Source of the DNA: Prevotella sp.
Lineage (GTDB): Bacteria > Bacteroidota > Bacteroidia > Bacteroidales > Bacteroidaceae
Assembly: GCA_017471245.1 (NCBI GenBank)
Contig: JAFUVB010000073.1
Location: 1 to 50,067, forward strand
DNA: 50,067 bases
Direction of reading: 5' to 3'
Notes under the pieces: generated by a model
Databases searched by the model: none
Told to the model about the DNA's origin: nothing
The model's input: only the letters and a program-made list of their open reading frames with translations
Shown: positions 45,396 to 50,067 of the stretch, one piece after another
How positions within the stretch are numbered: the first letter of the stretch is position 1
How the letters are laid out: each line of letters opens with the position of its first letter
Made by a program: the position numbers and the translations under genes

Positions 45396-46421
45396 ATGAA
45401 CGAAAATGCGAACATAACAATGAAGGACATTGCCCGCGAACTCGGTGTTTCGGTGGCAACGGTTTCAAGGGCGTTGAAAGACAGCCCGCGCATCAGTGAT
45501 GCTCAGCGCGAGCGCATCAAGGCTTACGCGCGCGAACATAATTTCTATCCCAACGTGATTGCCGAGTCGTTAAGAAAAAGCCGTGTGGCTCCGCAGAAGC
45601 TCATCGGGGTGATTGTGCCGCAGATTGCGCATTATTATTTCTCAACCATCCTTTCGGGCATCGAGGAACAGGCATCGGTGCGCGGCTACCGCATCATGGT
45701 GGCGCAAAGCGATGAGCGCTACGACCGGGAGAAGCGCATTTGCGAGTCGTTCCTTGCCAACCGCGTTTGCGGGGTGATTGTCTCACAAGCGAAAGATACA
45801 AAGAAATACGACCATTTTCAGGAGTTGATCGACAATCATGTGCCTTTGGTGTTCTACGACCGCATCTGCACCGGCATCAACACCAACCGCGTTGTTGTAG
45901 ACGATTACATGGGTGCCTTCACCGCCGTAACACATCTCATCAATACGGGCTGCCAGCGCATCGCGTTCTACGGCTCTCCCATGCAGCTTGAGATTTCCAA
46001 AAACCGCTTCAACGGCTATCATGATGCCATACTGAAACACGGCATGAAGATGGACGAGTCGTTAGTGTTCCAGTGCGACTGCCGCGATGATGCCGAGTCG
46101 CTCACTCCCGATGTGCTGAGGCGCGAAGACCGCCCGGATGCTTTCTTCGCCGTCAACGACGACACTGCCATCGGCATTCTCTATACAGCCAAGCGCATGG
46201 GGTTCAAAGTGCCTGCCGATGTCAGTGTGTGCGGATTCACCAACGGCGAGCGCGCCATTGCCTGCGACCCGATGCTTACCACCGTGGAGCAACGAGGATA
46301 CATGGTGGGCGAGGAGGCTGTCGACATTCTCGTGAACCATGTGGAGGGAGTGACCGACATGCAGAAAGTGGTGAAGAAGGTGGTGCGCACGCGTCTCGTC
46401 GTGAGAGGAACCTCAAGGTGA
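45396..46421 (+). CDS. LacI-family transcriptional regulator
   Basis: A 341-aa regulator. The N-terminal HTH (ITMKDIARELGVSVATVSRALKDSPRIS, about 6-33) and hinge helix (YPNVIAESLRKSR) are standard. The rest is a periplasmic-binding-protein-like sensor domain (IGVIVPQIAHYYFSTILSGIEEQA, later ADVSVCGFTNGE). I start at the ATG at 45396 because the upstream TTG extension adds only three residues. It is divergent from susC and followed by an MFS sugar transporter, and operator palindromes lie at 45271-45282 and 35678-35689. This suggests local control by a sugar released from the glycan. Whether it represses or activates cannot be told from sequence. Confidence 0.92.
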   Translation: MNENANITMKDIARELGVSVATVSRALKDSPRISDAQRERIKAYAREHNFYPNVIAESLRKSRVAPQKLIGVIVPQIAHYYFSTILSGIEEQASVRGYRIMVAQSDERYDREKRICESFLANRVCGVIVSQAKDTKKYDHFQELIDNHVPLVFYDRICTGINTNRVVVDDYMGAFTAVTHLINTGCQRIAFYGSPMQLEISKNRFNGYHDAILKHGMKMDESLVFQCDCRDDAESLTPDVLRREDRPDAFFAVNDDTAIGILYTAKRMGFKVPADVSVCGFTNGERAIACDPMLTTVEQRGYMVGEEAVDILVNHVEGVTDMQKVVKKVVRTRLVVRGTSR

Positions 46422-46517
46422 TTCGCAATCCATTGCCTGCGGTCAGACGTGCATGCAGGCGAAAAGGTAAAAAAAGAAACCTTCATTCAAATAAATCATA
46501 TAAAATAACATACGACA

Positions 46518-47834
46518 ATGAAACAAAAGCCTAATTTAAGTTTTTGGAAACTCTGGAATTTGAGTTTCGGATTCTTCGGCGTGCAGATAGCCTACGCCTT
46601 GCAGAGTGGAAACATCTCGCGAATATTCCGCACGCTCGGTGCTGATCCGCATAATCTGAGCTTCTTCTGGATACTGCCTCCGCTGATGGGTATCCTTGTG
46701 CAGCCCATCGTGGGAACGTTGTCAGACAAGACGTGGTGCCGCTGGGGACGGCGCATCCCCTATCTGTTCATCGGAGCAGCCGTGGCTGTTGCCGTGATGT
46801 GCCTGCTGCCCAACTCCGGTTCTTTAGGCCTGAGCATCTCCGCCGTGATGATATTCGGTCTGCTGATGCTCATGCTGCTCGACACCTCCATCAACATGGC
46901 GATGCAGCCGTTCAAGATGCTTGTGGGCGACATGGTGAACGAGGAGCAGAAGGCAAAGGCCTATAGCATCCAGTCGTTCCTCTGCAATGCCGGCAGCGTG
47001 GTGGGATTCCTCTTCCCCTTTATCTTTACTTGGATTGGAGTGAAGAACGTGGCTCCCGAGGGCATCGTTCCCGATTCGGTCATCTGGTCGTTCTATATCG
47101 GTGCCGCCATCTTGATTCTGTGCGTCATCTACACCACACTCAAGGTGAAGGAGTGGCCGCCGCAGGAATACGAAATGTATAATGGCAAGGCTGGCGCAGA
47201 CGAGCAGCCCGCCGATGCCGGAAGCGGAAACTGGTTCACGCTGTTGAAGAATGCGCCCGCCACTTTCTGGAAGGTGGGGCTCGTGCAGTTCTTCTGCTGG
47301 TCGGCATTGCTGTATATGTGGACCTATGTCACCGATGCCGTGTCGGAGACAGTATGGGGAACCACCGACTCTGCCACTGAGGCTTATCAGATTGCGGGCA
47401 ACTGGACGGGCGTGCTCTATGCCATCCAGGCCATGGGAAGTGTGGTGTGGGCAACCATCCTGCCGCGTTTCAAAAACACGAAGATGGCCTATGCGGTGAG
47501 TCTTTTGTTGGGAGGCATCGGCTTCGCGCTCATTCCCTTCTGTCCCGATAAGTATTTGCAGATCATCCCGTTCCTGCTCATTGGATGCGCCTGGGCTGCC
47601 ATGCTCGCCATGCCGTTCACCTTCGTCACCAATGCCCTGCAGGGCTACGGTCACATGGGTGCCTATCTCGGACTCTTCAATGGCACCATCTGCCTGCCGC
47701 AGATCATTGCCGCTCTTTGTGGTGGAATGATTTTCACAGGGCTTGGTGGTCATCAGTCCACGATGATGATCGTGTCGGGTGTCCTGTTGGCAGTGGGCGC
47801 TTGCTGCGTATCGTTCATCAAGACGAAAAAATAA
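46518..47834 (+). CDS. MFS sugar transporter (SLC45/GPH-like), probable maltose or oligosaccharide importer
   Basis: A 438-aa inner-membrane protein with about 12 helices. N-terminal LWNLSFGFFGVQIAYALQSGNISRIF, then ILVQPIVGTLSDKTWCRWGRRIPYL (loop 2-3 MFS motif with GxxSDxxxxRWGRRxP), are typical of the sucrose/maltose-type SLC45-like symporters found beside starch loci in Bacteroidetes. It follows the LacI-type gene by 96 nt on the same strand. It would bring short sugars made in the periplasm into the cytoplasm. Substrate identity is inferred from context. Confidence 0.85.
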   Translation: MKQKPNLSFWKLWNLSFGFFGVQIAYALQSGNISRIFRTLGADPHNLSFFWILPPLMGILVQPIVGTLSDKTWCRWGRRIPYLFIGAAVAVAVMCLLPNSGSLGLSISAVMIFGLLMLMLLDTSINMAMQPFKMLVGDMVNEEQKAKAYSIQSFLCNAGSVVGFLFPFIFTWIGVKNVAPEGIVPDSVIWSFYIGAAILILCVIYTTLKVKEWPPQEYEMYNGKAGADEQPADAGSGNWFTLLKNAPATFWKVGLVQFFCWSALLYMWTYVTDAVSETVWGTTDSATEAYQIAGNWTGVLYAIQAMGSVVWATILPRFKNTKMAYAVSLLLGGIGFALIPFCPDKYLQIIPFLLIGCAWAAMLAMPFTFVTNALQGYGHMGAYLGLFNGTICLPQIIAALCGGMIFTGLGGHQSTMMIVSGVLLAVGACCVSFIKTKK

Positions 47835-47875
47835 TAAAAAAGAAACTTGATTACCGAAGAAGGAGTTTCAAAATA

Positions 47876-48004
47876 CAGATTCCTATAGAAACAACGGATT
47901 TCACGGATATTACGGATTTAAGTCATGCTATAATCATGAACTTGAATAATCTGTTTAATCTGTGAAATCCGTTGTAGTTTCTTTTTGAAATGCCCTCTTT
48001 TCTT
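47876..48004. mobile_element. MITE-like dispersed element, copy 2 (short, inverted)
   Basis: The ends match the copy at 26751-27028 in reverse orientation: TATAGAAACAACGGATTTCAC on the left, and GTGAAATCCGTTGTAGTTTC then TTTTTGAAATGCCCTCTTTT on the right. The two arms (about 35 nt) can fold into one imperfect hairpin. The interior of copy 1 (about 150 bp) is absent. No coding capacity. Confidence 0.65.
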
Positions 48005-48031
48005 CTTCCGTTTCATAAGAATGGAGCCTCG

Positions 48032-48251
48032 AAAGTGGCACTTCCGAAAAGTAAATCAATTTGATTTGCGCGGTAAATCAATTTGATTTGAAAAGTAAAT
48101 TAAATTAATTTGCAAAGTAAATCAAATTGATTTGCAAAACAAATTAATGTAATTTGCACGGTAAATTAATATAATTTACTTTAGCAAAGTGGCACTTTCG
48201 ATACTCAAAAGTGCCACTTTCTGTGCTGAAAATCAACGTTTTCGCGTGTTC
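48032..48251. repeat. 22-bp phased palindromic repeat array (10 units)
   Basis: Units start at 48032, 48054, 48076, 48098, 48120, 48142, 48164, 48186, 48208 and 48230, exactly 22 bp apart. The core changes along the array: AAAGTGGCACTT at the first, AAATCAATTTGATTT or AAATTAATATAATTT in the middle six, AAAGTGGCACTTT and AAAGTGCCACTTT near the end, then a degenerate unit. Linkers include GCGCGGT, GAAAAGT and GCAAAGT. The middle units closely match those at 4.9-5.2 kb. Confidence 0.88.
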
Positions 48252-48308
48252 AAAAGCATCGCGTCAGAGGCTTGTATGCACTGCCTTCGAGATGCTGGGC
48301 GGTGGCGA

Positions 48309-49490
48309 TTAGCGTGCCATCTGGTAGATGTTGCGCATGTCGTCGGCATTCAGCTTCACTAACGAGCCAATGGTCATCTTTCCGTTGCGACTGCATTTCT
48401 GCACCATCTCCTCAATCTCCTCGTCGGTGATCTCGCGTCCCAACAGCTCATGGATGTTCGTGGGCATGTTGAGGAACCGGTAGAACCGCTCCATTTCCTC
48501 GATGCCGCGCAGGGCGGTGCCTTCAGGATCAGTGAAGTCGTTGGTGACGCCCATCACGTTAACGGCGAACCTGACGAAGCGGCTCAGGCTGTCTTTCATC
48601 ACATAGCGAGCCCAGCTTGCCCAGATGGCTGCCAGACCGGCACCGTGGGTTACACCGAAGAGGGCGCTCAGCTCGTGCTCCAGCTTATGCGAGGCAAAGT
48701 CTTTCTCCATTCCGCATTCCATCAGGTTGTTGTGCGAGAGGCTTCCTGCCCACATGATCTGCGCACGATGACGGTAGTTTTCGGGCTCCTTCATCACCAC
48801 ATACGCACTGTCTTTCACTGTGCGCAGCAGCGCTTCGGCCAGGTTGTCGGTAAGATTCATATCCTGGTGACGGCAGAAATAGCGCTCCATGGTGTGCATC
48901 ATGATGTCGGTGATGCCTGCTGCTGTCTGATAGGGAGGCAGCGTGAAGGTGCGCTCAGGGTTCATGATGGCGAACTTGCAGCGGCAGAGGTCGCTGTTCA
49001 CACCGCGTTTCAGCAGTCCTTCGTCCTTGGTAATCACGCAGCTGTCGCTCATCTCACTGCCTGCAGCGGGGATGGTGAGCACTGCACCGATGGGAGTGCT
49101 CTTGGCGGGAACGGCCTTTCCGTCCCAGAAGTCCCACACGTCGCCCTCGTAGGGGATGCCGTATGCAATCGCCTTCGATGAGTCAATCACGCTGCCGCCG
49201 CCAACGGCGAGGATGAAGTCAACCCCCTCTTGTCGGCAGAGGGTGATGCCCTCCTGCACTTTCGACAGCAGCGGGTTTGGCACCACACCACCCAGTTCAA
49301 CGAAGGGAATCTCTGCTTCTTTCAAAACACCGGTAAGCTTGTCGAGCAAGCCCGAGCGACGCGCGCTGCCGCCGCCATAGTGAATGAGCACCTTTGTGCC
49401 GCCGTAGCGCTTTATCAACTGCGCCACCTGATTCTCCGACTCCTTGCCGAATACCACTTGCGTGGGTGAATAGAAATTAAAGTCTTTCAT
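48309..49490 (-). CDS. Iron-containing (group III) alcohol dehydrogenase, butanol dehydrogenase-like
   Basis: A 393-aa NAD(P)-dependent dehydrogenase of the BDH/YqhD type. It starts at the ATG at 49490 (KDFNFYSPTQVVFGKE). Nucleotide binding is shown by AVGGGSVIDSSKAIA (about 93-107). Metal ligands are in AAGITDIMMHTMERYF (Asp and nearby residues) and the His-rich FASHKLEHELSALFGVTHGAGLA. It should reduce aldehydes to alcohols in the cytoplasm, balancing redox or detoxifying aldehydes. It stands alone; a -7-like TATCTTTG lies at 49521-49528 (minus). The repeat array starts about 60 bp beyond its 3' end. Confidence 0.92.
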   Translation of the reverse strand: MKDFNFYSPTQVVFGKESENQVAQLIKRYGGTKVLIHYGGGSARRSGLLDKLTGVLKEAEIPFVELGGVVPNPLLSKVQEGITLCRQEGVDFILAVGGGSVIDSSKAIAYGIPYEGDVWDFWDGKAVPAKSTPIGAVLTIPAAGSEMSDSCVITKDEGLLKRGVNSDLCRCKFAIMNPERTFTLPPYQTAAGITDIMMHTMERYFCRHQDMNLTDNLAEALLRTVKDSAYVVMKEPENYRHRAQIMWAGSLSHNNLMECGMEKDFASHKLEHELSALFGVTHGAGLAAIWASWARYVMKDSLSRFVRFAVNVMGVTNDFTDPEGTALRGIEEMERFYRFLNMPTNIHELLGREITDEEIEEMVQKCSRNGKMTIGSLVKLNADDMRNIYQMAR

Positions 49491-49870
49491 ATTGTCGTAA
49501 TGATTTTGCTTATTATTCCGCAAAGATACGAAAATAATTCCTAACAAAAAGCACTTTTTGAAACATTAACGCAGAATGACCGAAAATAAAGGCAGAACGT
49601 GGAACCGCGCGAAAGACTACGGGCAGGCGAGCTTGCCGGGAATGAGCCAGAGCATCTATAAGAGAAAACAAGACACGAAGAACGAAGGAGTTCAAGATTG
49701 AGGGAAACACAAAATTGGGAGGATTGATGGAAGAGCTACTCCCGATAGTGGATGTAAGTTCATAACTTCACATAACTTCACATGGTTACGGAATTTGACT
49801 CAAATACTTTGTTTATTGAAAATAAATATGTATATTTGCAGCGGACATAATCAGTAACGGCTAAAGAACA
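49491..49870. other. Divergent intergenic region
   Basis: It contains the -7 box of the dehydrogenase (49521-49528, minus), a direct repeat of ATAACTTCAC (about 49759-49778) and the promoter at 49808-49838. A 41-codon plus-strand frame (49576-49701, MTENKGRTWNRAKDYG) is possible but too short to trust. Confidence 0.55.
49808..49838 (+). promoter_or_regulatory. Promoter of the gene at the right edge
   Basis: TTTG (49808-49811), 19 nt, then TATATTTG (49831-49838) match the Bacteroidetes consensus. The ATG at 49871 lies 32 nt downstream. Confidence 0.7.
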
Positions 49871-50067
49871 ATGAACAATGTAGATTTTTGGGCATCCATG
49901 CATGGTATTATATCTGATGGTTTCACGCCTGAAGGTCTGCTTAAACTGGATAGTTATGCAGAACAATTCATTAGTGGGAAGTTGGTTTACCAACGATTTT
50001 CACCGCAAGAACAGCATGGCTGCTCAGCGGGAGGTGCAACAAATGTCATTGCATCCCTGCTCGCGGG
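49871..50067 (+). CDS. Protein of unknown function, 3' end outside the window
   Basis: The frame is open from the ATG at 49871 to the right edge (65 codons). It reads MNNVDFWASMHGIISDGFTP, then GLLKLDSYAEQFISGKLVYQ and CSAGGATNVIASLLAG. There is no signal peptide. I do not recognise a family. The strong promoter just upstream supports a real gene. The local AT content is higher than in the dehydrogenase beside it. Confidence 0.6.
   Translation, partial: MNNVDFWASMHGIISDGFTPEGLLKLDSYAEQFISGKLVYQRFSPQEQHGCSAGGATNVIASLLA

Larger units (their letters stand above)
47835..48308. other. Convergent intergenic region with MITE-like element and repeat array
   Basis: This gap separates the MFS gene (plus) from the alcohol dehydrogenase (minus). 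It is filled by the MITE-like element at 47876-48004 and the 22-bp array at 48032-48251. No coding sequence is seen. Confidence 0.75.

Noticed and set aside
49576-49701. 41-aa plus-strand peptide
   Set aside because: Too short, no promoter of its own, and no recognisable pattern; noted only as a possibility within the gap.

Overview
The window looks like a chromosomal segment of a Bacteroidales bacterium, most likely Prevotella or a close relative. The evidence is a SusC/SusD/SusE/SusF locus, a TPR-coiled-coil-HTH regulator, a DUF3244 secreted protein, many Bacteroidetes-type promoters (TTTG, about 20 bp, TAnnTTTG) and mostly weak Shine-Dalgarno sites. No rRNA, tRNA, CRISPR array, transposase or phage gene was found by eye.

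Region by region: (1) 1-4.64 kb, minus strand: an Eco57I-like restriction-modification module, made of a disrupted XRE regulator, a 996-aa fused nuclease-methyltransferase and a second adenine methyltransferase that runs off the left edge. (2) 4.64-5.46 kb: a divergent spacer filled by 22-bp phased palindromic repeats. (3) 5.46-14.03 kb, plus strand: two export modules. The first is ABC ATPase, DUF2807 lipoprotein, membrane protein and YtrA-type GntR regulator. The second is a MacB-like ATPase, two FtsX-type permeases, an HlyD-type adaptor and a TolC-type channel. (4) 14.1-16.2 kb: an orphan CobI/CbiL-type tetrapyrrole methylase, a heptanucleotide array, a small protein and a BASS-like transporter. 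(5) 16.2-20.75 kb, minus: a 1509-aa DUF4011/SF1 helicase/nuclease/DUF3320 protein, a probable defence gene. (6) 21-24.6 kb, minus: small secreted or membrane proteins, two of them frameshifted, divergent from a TPR-HTH regulator at 24.86-26.47 kb. (7) 27-32 kb, minus: PH-domain protein, FHS-type sugar transporter, zinc-ribbon coiled-coil protein, Nif3-like protein and agmatine deiminase. (8) 32.4-47.8 kb: a polysaccharide utilisation locus. susC-susD-susE-susF, a GH53 enzyme and a GH13-CBM26-GH53 fusion read leftward; a LacI-type regulator and an MFS sugar transporter read rightward. (9) 48.3-49.5 kb: an iron-containing alcohol dehydrogenase, then the start of an unknown gene at the right edge.

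The polysaccharide locus can be read as one regulon. A perfect 12-bp palindrome (45271-45282) in the lacI/susC spacer overlaps the TTTG element of the lacI promoter, and a one-mismatch copy (35678-35689) lies upstream of the GH13-GH53 fusion. SusC/D/E/F would bind and import glycan, the two secreted enzymes would cut alpha-glucan and beta-1,4-galactan, and the MFS protein would take up short products.

The most unusual signal is non-coding. Four intergenic regions carry arrays with an exact 22-bp period. Each unit is a roughly 15-nt palindrome beginning AAA and ending TTT, plus a 7-nt linker. The inner sequence differs between arrays while period and layout stay the same. Three array edges form promoter-like TTTG-N20-TAnnTTTG pairs, and two arrays sit next to copies of a MITE-like element.
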